Shown: positions 40,901 to 47,713, numbered from the stretch's first letter. The stretch: DNA of 64,000 bases from Limnoperna fortunei (GCA_944474755.1 OX104114.1:27117220-27181219), one strand, 5' to 3'. A program made the numbers and translations. The notes: generated from the letters alone by a model not told the origin.

Positions 40901-43900
40901 CGCTGTGTAATTGCAGACAATTTCTTATATCTACTGCACAATAAAATACTGTCCAACCTGTTGATGTATAAATCAAGCATATGCATCTTGTACCAGTACA
41001 GTAATAAGTCATAAACCTTGTCTTCATACACGTGATGGAGTTGTTAAGTCATAACTGATGTAACAAATTTTTCACCTCAAGTTTTGATCTCATAACTATA
41101 CATACATTGTTTGCATATGTCCTATGATAGATCAGAAAAACTAAGTTTTCACATGTTATTGCCTTGAATTGGCTGGAAAATTTCTCATGGGGCATTACAC
41201 AATGTTCGCTTTTTGTAACTGTTGTCTGGACCATAAAATCTTTTTATGCAAAAACTGGGTTTGTCCCCGCAAACAATGATTGTATAAACAACATATGTCT
41301 ATTTGGACTTGAGGTCTAATTGATTTATATTGTGAGAAATAAATGCCTGCATGTAAGTAAAATTTGATTCCTATAGACATGAAAATGTAGTACACACTAG
41401 GGAAAAACCTCTACTTCAATTGCCTCTTTAGATATTGAACAAAAATTTTAATCTTTGTATAATTTCAGGAGAATCCACCAACAGAAGATCCTGAAGAAGT
41501 GAACAGAAGAGGTAGGTGTTATTTCAGACAAAACTACATTTTACTTGCACAAATTCTTATCAAAGAAGAGTACATGTATATCACATGGATTGTCCCCTAC
41601 AAGGTATATGCCTTTTTGTATCTAAAGGAATTTCATCCAGATAAAGGAATTCCAACCACATTTATCTGGAATATTGCATAATTTTTGTTTATTATATGCC
41701 AAAGGATATTATGGCCACCACAAATGAACATTTAAGGTCAGACCCCATGAACCAAATCCTTATTAGAAAACTGCAAATGAATTGCCAGTTGCATCTTGGG
41801 TAATACATATGTAAATTATTGGATTCTTACTACGGAATGGTCGTTATAGTATGCAAATTACCACGTTTATAACAAAATTAGGTCACATTATCCATATACG
41901 GAAAAATGATCGACATAGCATTTTCCACGTGCATCTTCCAAGACGAAAAAAGAAATTTCTTTAAAAAAGATCGTTTCCCGTAAGTTTTGCAATGTCTAAA
42001 GCTTTAATAACGTAAAGAAGATGAATATTATGTTTGAATTTTGTATAAATAGACCGAAGTTAGAATTGTTTATTTGCTTCATTATGAGCAATAGGATTGA
42101 ATTCTGCCGTTAATCCGACAAATCACAAAACTAACTTCGTATTATAACGGCAGTAAAAATCTGCCTACTTTGCATCTGTGATGATTTAATTGGGAATTTT
42201 GTTCCATATTGGCAAGTATTTTACAATGAAGAGAATTTGTAGTTGATGTATTTAGAGTTCTTTTAAATACTTCTATTCTGTGAATACTTGTAATTATGCA
42301 TTAAATTATATCCCTTTAAATGGTATATGAGTGTGCAACTTATTGCCTGTTCTAGTTGATGAATGGTTAAATTTAAAAACTCTTTTATTAAAAAAATGTC
42401 CAAGAGGTGATTTTAAGTTTGAAAAATTATGTGTTTGAACACAATTTTTAGCTCACCTGACCCAAAGGGTCATGTGAGCTATTGTTATCACTTTGCATCC
42501 GTCGTCGTCGGCGTCTGTAAACTTTTTATACACTTGGCTGTTTGAACCAAACTTGGCCATAATGCTCATCGGATGGACCTTTACAAAGTTTGTGTTTTTT
42601 GTTTTGATTGGTAAACCAATATTCCCGCCACCTCAAGACTTAGTTTAACATAGGACCCTATGGGAAAAAAGTTTAAAAGGTCTTCTTCTCTGAAACCAGT
42701 TAATTAATGGAAACAAAACTTACTAGCAATATTGTTTGGATGGTCCTCTATAAAGTTTGTGTTTTTTATGGCAATTGGAAATTTAAAATGGCTGCCACCG
42801 CACAACTTAATTTAACATTGGACCATATGGGAAAAAGTTTTAAAAGGCTTCTTCTCTGAAACCGGTCAACCAATGGAAAAAAAACTTACTAGCAATATTG
42901 TTTGGATGGTCCACTATAAAGTTTGTGTTTTTTATCCCTATAGGAAATTCAAAATGGCCACCACCGCAGGACTTTGTTTAACATTGAACCCTATGGGAAA
43001 AAAGTTTAAAATGGCTTCTTCTCTGAAACCAGTTAACCAATCGAATCAAAACTTACTACCAATATTGTTTGGATGGTCCTTTATAAAGTTAAGGTTTTTT
43101 ATGCCTATTGGAAAATCAAAATGGATGCCATCGAAGGACTTGGTTTAACATAGGACCCTTTGGGGAAAAGTTAAAAAAAAGGTGTCTTCTCTAAAACCGG
43201 TTAACCAATGTAAACAATACTTACTACCAACATTGTTTGGATGGTCCTCTATGTTTTTTATGACAATTGGAAATTCAAAATGGCCACCAACGCAGGACGT
43301 AGTTTAACATAGGACCCTATGGGAAAAAAGTTTAAAAGGCTTCTTCTCTGAAATCGGTTAACGAATCGAAACAAAACGTACTAGCAATATTGTTTGGATG
43401 GTCCTCTATCAAGTTCATGTTTTTTATCCCAATCGGAAATTCAAAAAGGCCACCCCCGCAGGACTTGGTTTAACATAGCACCCTATGGGAAAAAGTTTTT
43501 AAAGGCTTCTTCTCTGAAACCGGTTAATCAATGGAAACAAAAACTTGCTAGCAATATTGTTTGGATGGTCCTCTATAAAGTTTATGTTTTTATGGCAATT
43601 GGAAATTCAAAATGGCCACCACTTCCGCAGGACTTAGTTTAACATAGGACCCTATGGGCAAATAAAAAAAATCTCTATACAACTGGTTAACCAATTGAAA
43701 CAAAGCTTTTTAGTAATATTGTTTGGATGGTCCAATTTAAAGTTTATTGAAAATTACAGGACTTACTTTAACATCAGGGAAATGCTATCTTCATAGCCTA
43801 TAAAATCAGGTGAGCGATACAGGCTCTTAAGAGCCTCTGGTTAATCATTCCAATTTGTCTTATTTATGTGAATTCTATTCCAGTTTATCATATGTCACTT

Positions 43901-44110
43901 TGTCAATGGACATGATTTTTGATGTTCTATTTACTGTTTCTATTCCAGTTTGTGAAGCTTGCAATATCCCAATTATATATTTTCTTCTATTTTTCTATTC
44001 TAGTTTGTGAAGCTCGCCATACCATCATTATTAGATCAATACTACATAAAGACATCCATAGAATGGGACATGTTTACTCGAGATTTTTTCATCAAATCAT
44101 GCCATCATAA
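13690..44110 (+). CDS. INTS5: Integrator complex subunit 5 (21 coding exons)
   Basis: Coding exons: 13690-13903, 15263-15366, 16406-16560, 18502-18594, 19749-19950, 20674-20791, 21634-21709, 22373-22464, 22941-22996, 23433-23569, 24362-24470, 26427-26611, 27259-27455, 27921-28039, 32046-32243, 34577-34833, 35984-36054, 37802-37950, 40344-40448, 41469-41511, 44004-44110. Every junction is GT/AG and in phase, giving 928 codons plus stop, without the first exon. Human INTS5 is about 1,019 residues. Conserved stretches include [38 protein letters not shown] and the C-terminal [15 protein letters not shown]5 is a helical-repeat nuclear protein of the Integrator complex. It helps hold the PP2A phosphatase module, and Integrator cleaves snRNA and other nascent RNA and attenuates RNA polymerase II. 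The product looks intact. Vertebrate INTS5 coding sequence is largely in one exon, so this intron density is notable. Confidence 0.93.
13904..15262. other. INTS5 intron with one MITE
   Basis: Holds the 313-bp MITE at 14265-14577. The rest is AT-rich with nothing recognised. Confidence 0.6.
14265..14577. mobile_element. MITE with ~50-bp terminal inverted repeats, copy 1
   Basis: Starts ATTCCCTACTTGCGG and ends CCGAAAATAGGGAAT. The first ~50 bp match the reverse complement of the last ~50 bp, including ATCTCCCATTTGCAGAG against its partner. A near-identical copy is at 17995. No clear target duplication was seen. It is too short to encode anything. Confidence 0.8.
15263..15366 (+). CDS. INTS5: INTS5 coding exon B
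   Basis: Residues 72-106. Contains [11 protein letters not shown], conserved in INTS5. Acceptor CATTTAAG, donor GTAAGT. Confidence 0.92.
15583..15903 (+). mobile_element. CCACACTTGT-family short element, copy 1
   Basis: Begins near ACCCCCTTGTAAACTTG, contains TATAGGAATCACCCTGTCCG, and ends in a GTGAGCGTGCTCAC hairpin followed by AGTCCACACTTGT. The last ~61 bp, including hairpin and terminus, are present twice (ends at 15842 and 15903). A second copy is at 35354. Non-autonomous; Helitron/Helentron-like ends are inferred. Confidence 0.65.
15975..16200 (+). repeat. SINE, diverged, forward
   Basis: Order of blocks as in the 31.7 kb copy: head remnant near 15985, CTTAATTAAGGATTGCTAG, TTCTGGCTTCCTCTCGCAAT, AAATTGCTGAAAGTGG, then an AAACAAAAACAAAAA tail. 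Confidence 0.7.
16406..16560 (+). CDS. INTS5: INTS5 coding exon C
   Basis: Residues 107-157. Contains [15 protein letters not shown], strongly conserved. Acceptor CTTTTTAG, donor GTAGGT, ending phase 2. Confidence 0.93.
16670..17290 (+). repeat. Unclassified interspersed repeat, copy 1
   Basis: Shares blocks with 39110-40030 in the same orientation, for example TTTTCCACAGTTA and GGTGTGACTTTTAGTATAG. Class unknown. Confidence 0.5.
17580..17815 (+). repeat. SINE, diverged, forward
   Basis: Head near GTCTAGGTAGTAAGC, then TTGATCACTGATGTATC, TTAATTGGCAAGGATTGCTA, GCTTCCTGTCCCAGTAAAAA and GAAAAATTGCTGAA in the usual SINE order. Confidence 0.7.
17995..18328. mobile_element. MITE with ~50-bp terminal inverted repeats, copy 2
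   Basis: Near-identical to 14265-14577 along its whole length, with an extra AAAATAAAAACG stretch near 18215 and a mutated right end (ATATGGAAT). Confidence 0.8.
18502..18594 (+). CDS. INTS5: INTS5 coding exon D
   Basis: Residues 158-188, ending [12 protein letters not shown], one of the most conserved INTS5 stretches. Acceptor at 18501, donor GTATGT. Confidence 0.95.
18595..19748. other. INTS5 intron
   Basis: AT-rich. No element or hidden exon recognised. Confidence 0.5.
19749..19950 (+). CDS. INTS5: INTS5 coding exon E
   Basis: Residues 189-256. Contains [27 protein letters not shown]. Acceptor ATTTGCAG, donor GTAAAT. Confidence 0.95.
20435..20575 (-). repeat. SINE fragment, reverse
   Basis: Head-proximal part of the SINE in reverse: GACCTGCAATCC, ACTCTCCCTGCTG, CATCAGTGTTGTCAGGCAAG, TGATCAATAGTAGATGA. 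Confidence 0.6.
20674..20791 (+). CDS. INTS5: INTS5 coding exon F
   Basis: Residues 257-295, with [16 protein letters not shown] matching the INTS5 family. Acceptor TTTCAG, donor GTAAGT, ending phase 1. Confidence 0.93.
20792..21633. other. INTS5 intron
   Basis: AT-rich. Contains an ACCCCCTAGTCAGGTGGTG segment near 21500 also seen near 11060, an unclassified short repeat. No exon signal. Confidence 0.4.
21634..21709 (+). CDS. INTS5: INTS5 coding exon G
   Basis: Residues 296-320. Poorly conserved helical stretch; placed by phase (starts 2 nt into a codon, ends phase 2) and by a T-rich acceptor at 21633. Confidence 0.85.
22373..22464 (+). CDS. INTS5: INTS5 coding exon H
   Basis: Residues 321-351, with [16 protein letters not shown]. 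This aligns with human H-L-V-S-Q-A-S-G-A-G-A-Y. Acceptor CTTTTAG, donor GTAACA. Confidence 0.9.
22941..22996 (+). CDS. INTS5: INTS5 coding exon I
   Basis: Residues 352-370. Short exon with [10 protein letters not shown], in phase with both neighbours. Acceptor TTTATAG, donor GTAAGT. Confidence 0.88.
23098..23214 (+). repeat. SINE, 5'-truncated, young
   Basis: Starts at the AAAGTCAGGGGTTCTCTCCG block and is almost identical to the 31.7 kb copy to its end. The tRNA-like head is missing. It sits at the end of a TTTTATTTTATT-type AT run (23010-23097). Confidence 0.85.
23433..23569 (+). CDS. INTS5: INTS5 coding exon J
   Basis: Residues 371-415, with [14 protein letters not shown] matching human V-P-F-L-D-A-L-K. 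Acceptor TTGTGCAG, donor GTGAGT, ending phase 2. Confidence 0.93.
23942..24083 (+). repeat. Two-copy 70-bp tandem repeat
   Basis: The segment starting AACCTGCCACTAATCAATAT and ending CCAGCTTGAAAGT occurs twice back to back with two or three differences. Intronic. Confidence 0.85.
24362..24470 (+). CDS. INTS5: INTS5 coding exon K
   Basis: Residues 416-452, with [16 protein letters not shown]. Acceptor TTTTTCCAG, donor GTCATT, ending phase 0. Confidence 0.9.
24619..24893 (+). repeat. 69-bp minisatellite carrying a splice-acceptor-like motif
   Basis: Four copies of a 69-bp unit, starts at 24621, 24690, 24759 and 24828. Each unit contains TCTGTTTATTCCTGCAG, a good-looking acceptor. As 69 is divisible by three, one frame stays open across the array. 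The INTS5 reading goes correctly from 24470 to 26427 without it, so it is intronic. Confidence 0.88.
24894..26426. other. INTS5 intron
   Basis: AT-rich with nothing recognised after the minisatellite. A poly-T run lies near 25940. Confidence 0.45.
26427..26611 (+). CDS. INTS5: INTS5 coding exon L
   Basis: Residues 453-513, with [12 protein letters not shown] matching human F-L-R-N-L-A-L-L-V-G-W-E. Acceptor ATTGTAG, donor GTTTGT, ending phase 2. Confidence 0.93.
27259..27455 (+). CDS. INTS5: INTS5 coding exon M
   Basis: Residues 514-579, helical repeat region with [10 protein letters not shown]. Acceptor CTATTACAG, donor GTAAAG, ending phase 1. Confidence 0.92.
27921..28039 (+). CDS. INTS5: INTS5 coding exon N
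   Basis: Residues 580-619, with [14 protein letters not shown]. Acceptor TTTTTCCAG, donor GTAGGA, ending phase 0. A 4-kb intron with several elements follows. Confidence 0.92.
28937..31218. mobile_element. DNA transposon with motif-array inverted termini and 8-bp target duplication
   Basis: AAACCAGT at 28929-28936 and 31219-31226 flanks the unit. The left end has several degenerate GGACAACTCGGCCC units (28940-29090). The right end (31120-31215) is the reverse complement of the same motif. Both ends share GCCAGACAACTCAGCCC. Eight-bp duplications fit hAT, P or MULE-like superfamilies; the family is not settled. No transposase is seen inside. About 1.4 kb of the interior is a nested GGCGAGAC element. 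Confidence 0.8.
29325..30731 (+). mobile_element. GGCGAGAC-family tandem-repeat element, intact copy
   Basis: The 5' hairpin GTCTCGCC...GGCGAGAC starts at 29325. About eight ~146-bp units follow (each with ACCTGACCTTGACCTCAATT, and GGTAGGATGACAATATTTGG). The 3' end is GGCGAGACGTTTTTCTG followed by TGTCCACACTTGT. Subterminal inverted repeats plus an inner tandem array fit non-autonomous Helentron-like elements; class inferred. Nested in the 28.9-31.2 kb transposon. Confidence 0.75.
31315..31707 (+). mobile_element. GGCGAGAC-family fragment
   Basis: Same 5' hairpin as the 29.3 kb copy and about two ~146-bp units, then the homology stops near 31675 without the usual 3' terminus. The segment is bracketed by ATCCAATTTTT at 31304-31314 and 31708-31718. 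Confidence 0.7.
31722..31990 (+). repeat. Full-length tRNA-derived SINE with target duplication
   Basis: The tRNA-like head has a box A match (TGGCCGAGTGGT, ~31732) and a box B match (GGTTCGATTCT, ~31796). Then comes a tRNA-unrelated body with CTCCGGCTTCCTCCCCCAAT and ATTGCTGAAAGTGGGG, and an (CAAA)n tail. AATTTTTAAA at 31712-31721 and 31991-32000 is an exact 10-bp target duplication. RNA polymerase III transcription and LINE-driven insertion follow from this class. Youngest full copy in the window. Not a functional tRNA gene. Confidence 0.92.
32046..32243 (+). CDS. INTS5: INTS5 coding exon O
   Basis: Residues 620-685, with [14 protein letters not shown], nearly identical to human INTS5. Acceptor TTTGCAG, donor GTAATT, phase 0 on both sides. 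Confidence 0.95.
32412..32640 (+). repeat. SINE, diverged, forward
   Basis: Head CATGGCAGCTGAGTAGTTGA, then CTGCTATTGATCAGGTCC, GCAGTTTTCTTACCGAATGG and AAAATTGATGAAAGTGGC. Confidence 0.7.
32783..32930 (+). repeat. SINE head fragment, forward
   Basis: CTCATTGGCCAAGAGG head and CTATTGATCACTGATG, then direct passage to the tail-like CCCCATTCAAACCAAAA. The centre is missing and replaced by a TATAGTTATAGT-type stretch. Confidence 0.5.
32931..33399. other. INTS5 intron
   Basis: Nothing recognised. Confidence 0.4.
33400..34165 (+). repeat. 43-bp minisatellite split by a SINE
   Basis: Unit of 43 bp containing TCCTGTAATGTACCTTGCTA and GGTCTCATGTGTTATGAGAT. Roughly eight near-identical central copies (33545-33890) have diverged copies on both sides. 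The array is interrupted at 33917-34080 by a SINE. Confidence 0.88.
33917..34080 (-). repeat. SINE inserted in the minisatellite, reverse, 5'-truncated
   Basis: TCATGTGTCTTGA, part of the minisatellite unit, is duplicated at 33904-33916 and 34079-34091. This marks a 13-bp target duplication (the last bases overlap the SINE edge). The copy stops at the CACCCTG block, so the tRNA head is missing. Confidence 0.88.
34577..34833 (+). CDS. INTS5: INTS5 coding exon P
   Basis: Residues 686-770, the longest exon; includes a less conserved linker then [14 protein letters not shown], matching human W-P-P-E-E-H-A-R-A-T-V-E-R. Acceptor ATTTTAG, donor GTACTT, ending phase 2. Confidence 0.94.
34950..35090 (+). 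repeat. SINE fragment, forward
   Basis: GGTAATTGACAGTTGTCCTG, CCAGCTTCCTACCCAAAC and TAGCTGAAAAAGTGCTG are recognisable. Head missing. Confidence 0.6.
35354..35608 (+). mobile_element. CCACACTTGT-family short element, copy 2
   Basis: The 5' hairpin CCCCCGCAAACTTGTTTGGG is followed by TATAGGAATCACCCTGTCTG. The 3' end is GTGAGCTTGCTCAC, then AGTCCACACTTGT. Clear copy of the element at 15583 without the duplicated 3' end. Confidence 0.75.
35984..36054 (+). CDS. INTS5: INTS5 coding exon Q
   Basis: Residues 771-794, with [18 protein letters not shown] matching human R-E-Q-P-L-L-F-E-L-L. Acceptor TTTTCAG, donor GTGAGT, ending phase 1. Confidence 0.93.
36271..37048. mobile_element. Foldback element with ~215-bp inverted arms
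   Basis: The left arm 36271-36486 and the right arm 36826-37048 are inverted copies. They share GATGGAAAATGTTATAAAAG, AAGTTAACATGACAATTTTC and AAAGCCCCTTATGATC-type blocks. The ends are GTGACTTTTTACCC and GGGTAAAGTCACAC. The spacer of ~340 bp has no coding frame. Non-autonomous. Confidence 0.8.
37802..37950 (+). CDS. INTS5: INTS5 coding exon R
   Basis: Residues 795-844, with [13 protein letters not shown] matching human H-S-P-W-H-L-E-A-S-C-T-L-V. Acceptor ATTGCAG; donor GTACTA at 37951, phase 0. The last 30 nt and the donor lie inside a 45-bp tandem repeat, so further donors exist at 37996 and 38041. Confidence 0.92.
37921..38065 (+). repeat. 45-bp tandem repeat over a 5' splice site
   Basis: A 45-bp unit starting TGTTGTAAACTAGTTAGATG is present three times (37921, 37966, 38011), with a shorter diverged copy near 38080. 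Each unit ends GTCAAAG then GTACTAAC, the INTS5 donor. The unit is 15 codons long and free of stops in the INTS5 frame. Confidence 0.9.
38145..38408 (+). repeat. Two adjacent SINE pieces, forward
   Basis: CCTTAATTGACAAGGCTTGC at ~38160 and CCTTAATTTACATGGCTTGC at ~38255 show two copies of the SINE middle. The second runs on to an AACAAACAAACAC tail at 38408. Confidence 0.65.
38427..38755. repeat. Two tandem copies of a ~160-bp hairpin repeat
   Basis: Each copy holds an inverted pair, AATTAAAATTAGCCCATG against CATGGGCTAATTTTAATT, around TTTACTATTTTTATTACATG. The stem and its 3' flank (AAATCCAGAAT) recur about 163 bp later. Confidence 0.75.
39110..40030 (+). repeat. Unclassified interspersed repeat, copy 2, split by a SINE
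   Basis: Same repeat as 16670-17290. The SINE at 39566-39828 lies in the middle and the homology resumes after it. Confidence 0.5.
39566..39828 (-). repeat. SINE, near full length, reverse
   Basis: Runs from the TTGTTTGTTTGAATGG tail complement through the box B complement (GAATCGAACTC, ~39748) to the head complement near CTTAACCACTTTGACC. Confidence 0.85.
40344..40448 (+). CDS. INTS5: INTS5 coding exon S
   Basis: Residues 845-879, with [14 protein letters not shown] and Y-L-L-L-L-E-M-W. Phase 0 both ends. Acceptor TTACAG, donor GTATGT. Confidence 0.93.
40449..41468. other. INTS5 intron
   Basis: AT-rich with no recognised element. Confidence 0.45.
41469..41511 (+). CDS. INTS5: INTS5 coding exon T
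   Basis: Residues 880-893, an acidic short exon ([11 protein letters not shown]). Placed by phase: starts phase 0, ends phase 1. Acceptor AATTTCAG, donor GTAGGT. Confidence 0.85.
41512..42449. other. INTS5 intron
   Basis: Nothing recognised before the tandem-repeat element. Confidence 0.4.
42450..43840 (+). mobile_element. AGCTCACCTGACC-family element, 165-bp monomer type
   Basis: 5' hairpin AGCTCACCTGACCC / GGGTCATGTGAGCT; 3' end TCAGGTGAGCGATACAGG, palindrome GGCTCTTAAGAGCC, then TCTGG. Between lie about seven ~165-bp units (CAATATTGTTTGGATGG near 42727, 42892, 43060, 43387, 43552, 43715). Short open frames inside are by-products of the repeat. A Helentron-like class is inferred from subterminal inverted repeats and the 3' hairpin. 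Confidence 0.78.
43870..44003 (+). promoter_or_regulatory. Triplicated 3' splice-site region before the last INTS5 exon
   Basis: TCTATTCCAGTTT occurs at ~43876, the form ending CAGTTTGTGAAGCT at ~43942, and TCTATTCTAGTTTGTGAAG at the true site (AG at 44002-44003). Only the last gives the conserved C-terminus; use of the middle copy would reach a stop soon after. Confidence 0.7.
44004..44110 (+). CDS. INTS5: INTS5 last coding exon
   Basis: Residues 894-928 and the TAA stop at 44108-44110. [19 protein letters not shown] matches the human C-terminus (H-S-V-L-H-R-N-I-D-R-L-G). Completes a codon begun in the 41469-41511 exon. Confidence 0.93.
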
Positions 44111-44153
44111 CAATATAGTCCATTAAATATTATTTGTATTTATATAAAAAAAT

Positions 44154-44159
44154 AATAAA
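44154..44159 (+). terminator. Poly(A) signal AATAAA for INTS5
   Basis: Canonical AATAAA 44 nt after the INTS5 stop, giving a short 3' UTR. Confidence 0.6.
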
Positions 44160-44423
44160 GAAGAAAACTTGCATATTTATCTCGATTAATAGTCAGTTTG
44201 AGATAAGATTATGATGCTGTAATATCCATTCCACCTACCGGGTAATTTAAAAAATAAATCAGTTCTGACTATTTTATATATCTATACTACATCTATTGCT
44301 TCTATGGTTTTTAACAACAAACATTTATTGCAGGACCTTTGCAAATCCCTTAATGTTCCTGTCATTTCCCCATTTAAATATAATCATTTGGGTAACATTA
44401 TAACTGGAGATTAGAACATCATC

Positions 44424-44617
44424 GAAGGGGCCTCTGTGGCAAAGTGGTTAAGGGTAGTTCGTCTACTATTGATCACGTGGTCTGTCAACACTGAGATTGC
44501 TGGTTCGAGTCTCTCTGCGGGCAGGTTGTACTCACCTTCAATCTTAATTTACAAGGATTGCTAGTTTACCTACCGAAGGTTGGGGTTCTCTCTGGACGCA
44601 ATGAAGTAGCTGAAAAA
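44424..44617 (+). repeat. SINE, forward, 3'-shortened
   Basis: Intact head (GGGGCCTCTGTGGCAAAGTG), box B GGTTCGAGTCT near 44502, then the body. A deletion joins the GGGTTCTCTCTGG block to the ATGAAGTAGCTG block, and the copy ends at GAAAAATTG without the tail. Confidence 0.82.
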
Positions 44618-45454
44618 TTGCACATAATTCAAACATTCAAAATAGAACATCATTGAAAGTAAAAGCCTCCCCCAGCATTATAATATTTTTACATTATCAA
44701 TAAAATTAAGACATAATTTGAATCAAGATAATGGTTACTTTATTTTAAAGTCTTTTTCTTTCTTTCTTATGACGTTTTCTTGCTTCATCAATATGGTATG
44801 GTTTCATATATAATTATCTTGTTGTTATTGCTAGATTATATTGACCTTTGTATTATAATTAATTTGCACTAGTAAATTGTAACCTACAGTTACAGGTTCC
44901 CGATGATTATTTATCTAAAGGTATTTAGTGGTTTTGCCCCCACCTTTTCCATTGTTTTCCTGTACACTTTGTTCTACTTTTCTATTATTTTACTTAAATC
45001 TGAGGTCACCAGGGCACAGGTATGGTGATGTCTGTTGATGTTATGCTGAATGTTTGCAGGTTTTGGCTGGTTGAAGTTGACGATTATTTCCATCCCATTG
45101 TCAACTATTTCACCATATTATATGTATTGATAAACTTATTATGTACTTATATTTATACACTTTTTAAGTACAACACTCTTGTTCTTGTTTGTTTGTTTAA
45201 ATGGTGTTTAACACCACTTTAAACAATTTTTCATTCATCATGGCATCAAATTTTTATTGGGGGAGTAAGCTGGAGTACTAGGAGAAAACCCAGACCTTCG
45301 GTGGGAAAACTGGCAATCCTTGTCAATTAAGAGTTGAGCACACCCTGCCTGCAGTGAAACTCGACCCCTTAAATCACAGTGTTGACAGACCACATGGTCA
45401 ATACTAAATGAACTACCTTAACCACTTGGCCGCCGATGCCGCCTAAAACTTACA
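44618..45454 (+). repeat. ~840-bp tandem duplication, unit 1
   Basis: Starts CACATAATTCAAACATTC and ends after a reverse SINE. Unit 2 is 45455-45527 plus 47714-48477. The units are closely similar, with a few indels. Confidence 0.85.
45187..45444 (-). repeat. SINE, reverse, inside duplication unit 1
   Basis: Tail complement TTGTTTGTTTAAATGG to head complement near TTGGCCGCCGATGCCGCC. Orthologous to the copy at 48210 within the duplicated unit. Confidence 0.85.
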
Positions 45455-45527
45455 TATTGCACATCATTCAAACATTCAAAAATAGAACATCATTGAAAGT
45501 AAAAGCCTCCCCCACCATTATATTATT

Positions 45528-47713
45528 AGCTCACCTGACCCAAAGGGTCAGTGTGAGCTATTCCCATAACTTTGCATCCGTCGTCATCATCTTCGTCTTC
45601 GTCGGCCGTAAACTTTTCACATTTCAATCTTCTTCTCCAAAACCCCTTGGCCAATTGGAACCAAACTTGGCAGGAATGTTTATTGGGTGGTTCTTTACAA
45701 AGTTTGAGTTTTTGGTGCTGATCAAATATTATACATGGCTGCCAGAGCTATTAGTGTGTTCTGATTGGCTGAATTTCAAAAATCTTCTTCTCATAAACTG
45801 CTTGGCAGATTGATTTGAAATTTTGCAGAAATGTACCTTAGATAGTCCTCTACAAAGTTTGAGTTTTTTGTGCCAATCCAAAATCCAAGATGGCCGCCAT
45901 CACAGGACATAGTTTAACATAGGACCCTATGGGAAAAACATCCAAACAACTTCCTTTTGAAACTGTTCCACACAATGAAGCTAAATTATGAAGGAAATAA
46001 AGGCTGGATAATTATCTTATTGTTTTGGATTTTTCGAGCCAATTGCAAATTTAACATGGCTTCTAGGGCCATTAATGCATTCTGATTGGCTGAAATTCAA
46101 AAATCTTTTTCTCATAAACTGCTTGGCAGATTGATTTGAAATATTGCAGAAATGTACCTTAGATAGTCCTCTACAAAGTTTGATTTTTGTGCCGATCCAA
46201 AATCCAAGATGGCCGCCATCGCAGGACATAGTTTAACATAGGACCCTAAGGGAAAAACATATAAACAACATCTCTGAAACTGTTACACACAATGAAGCCA
46301 AACTAATAAGGAAATGAAGGCTGGATAATTATCTTATTATTTTGGGTTTTTCGAGCCAATTACAAATTCAACATGGCTTCCAGGGCCATTAATGCGTTCT
46401 GATTGGCTGAAATTCAAAAATCTTCTTGTCATAAACTGCTTGGCAGATTGATTTGAAATATTGCAGAAATGTTCCTTAGATAGTCCTCTACAAAGTTTGA
46501 GTTTTTTGTGCCGATCCAAAATCCAAGATGGCCGTCATCGCAGGAGATAGTTTAACATAGGACCCTATAATGGGAAAAACATATAAACAACATCTCTGAA
46601 ACTGTTACATACAATGAAGCCAAATTAATAAGGAAATGAAGGCTGGATAATTATCTTATTATTTTGGGTTTTTCGAGCCAATTGCAAATTCAACATGGCT
46701 TCCAGGGCCATTAATGCGTTCTGATTGGCTGAAATTCAAAAATCTTCTCATAAACTGCTTGGCAGATTGATTTGAAATATTGCAGAAGTGTACCTTAGGT
46801 GGTCCTTTACAAAGTTTTGAGTTTTTTGTGCCGATCCAAAATCCAAGATGGCGACCATCGCAGGACTTAGTTAACATAGGACCCTATGGGAAAAACATAC
46901 AAACAACTTCTTCTCTGAAACTGTTCCACACAATGAAGCCAAATTATGAAGAAAAAATGATTAATGGATATTTATCTTATTATTTTGAGTTTTTTGAGCC
47001 AATTGCAAATTGAACATGTCTTCCAGGGCAACTAATGGGTTCTGATTGGCTGAAATTTCAAAAATCTTCTTTTTACAGACCGCTTAGCAGATTGATTTGA
47101 AATATTGCACACATGTACCTTAAATGGTCCTCTACAAAATTTGAGTTTTTTTGTGGCGATCCAAATTCCAAGATGGCCACCACGGTGGAATACAGCTTAA
47201 CATAGGCTCCTATGGGAAAACCATACAAACAGCTTTTTCTATGAAACTTAGTTCCACACAATTTAACCAAATAAGGCAGAAGTGAATCTTAGATATTAAT
47301 CTTATTATTTTAAGTATGTTTAGAGACCCGATAGGAAATTTAACATGGCTACCAGAGCTGCAAATGCGTTGTGACTAACTGAGATTTCAAAATTCGTTTT
47401 CTCACAAACCGCTTGACAGATTTGTGATATTGTATGGTCCTCTACCAATTTTGTTTTTTGTTCCGATCCAAAATACAAGATTGCTGCCACCATGGAACAT
47501 CACTTAACATACTAACCTATGAAAAAACATAAAAACGGCTTCTTCTCAGAAACTCTCCTACTGCTGATTGTAAATTCAACATGGCAACATTCATAGAAGC
47601 AGCATCTTCACATAAACTCTTTAGCATGTAATATCAAAATTAGCAAGAAGAGTCTTGTCTTTAAAAGTTTTTTGTAAGTCAGGTGAGCGATACAGGCTCT
47701 TAAGAGCCTCTAG
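45528..47713 (+). mobile_element. AGCTCACCTGACC-family element, ~320-bp dimer type
   Basis: The 5' hairpin is at 45528-45559; the 3' palindrome GGCTCTTAAGAGCC is at 47695-47708, then TCTAG. GTCAGGTGAGCGAT near the right end mirrors GCTCACCTGAC at the left. Inside are about four ~320-bp units, each made of two diverged ~160-bp halves (CCGATCCAAAATCCAAGATG and CCAATTGCAAATTCAACATG). It interrupts unit 2 of the 840-bp duplication, whose unit 1 shows the empty site. Confidence 0.82.

Noticed and set aside
42873..43642. Short plus-strand frames with repeated N-I-V-W-M-V peptide
   Set aside because: They come from the 165-bp internal repeats of the Helentron-like element.
46017..47270. Minus-strand frames with repeated S-K-V-H-F-C-N-I-S-N-Q
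   Set aside because: Same cause: ~320-bp internal repeats of the 45.5-kb element.
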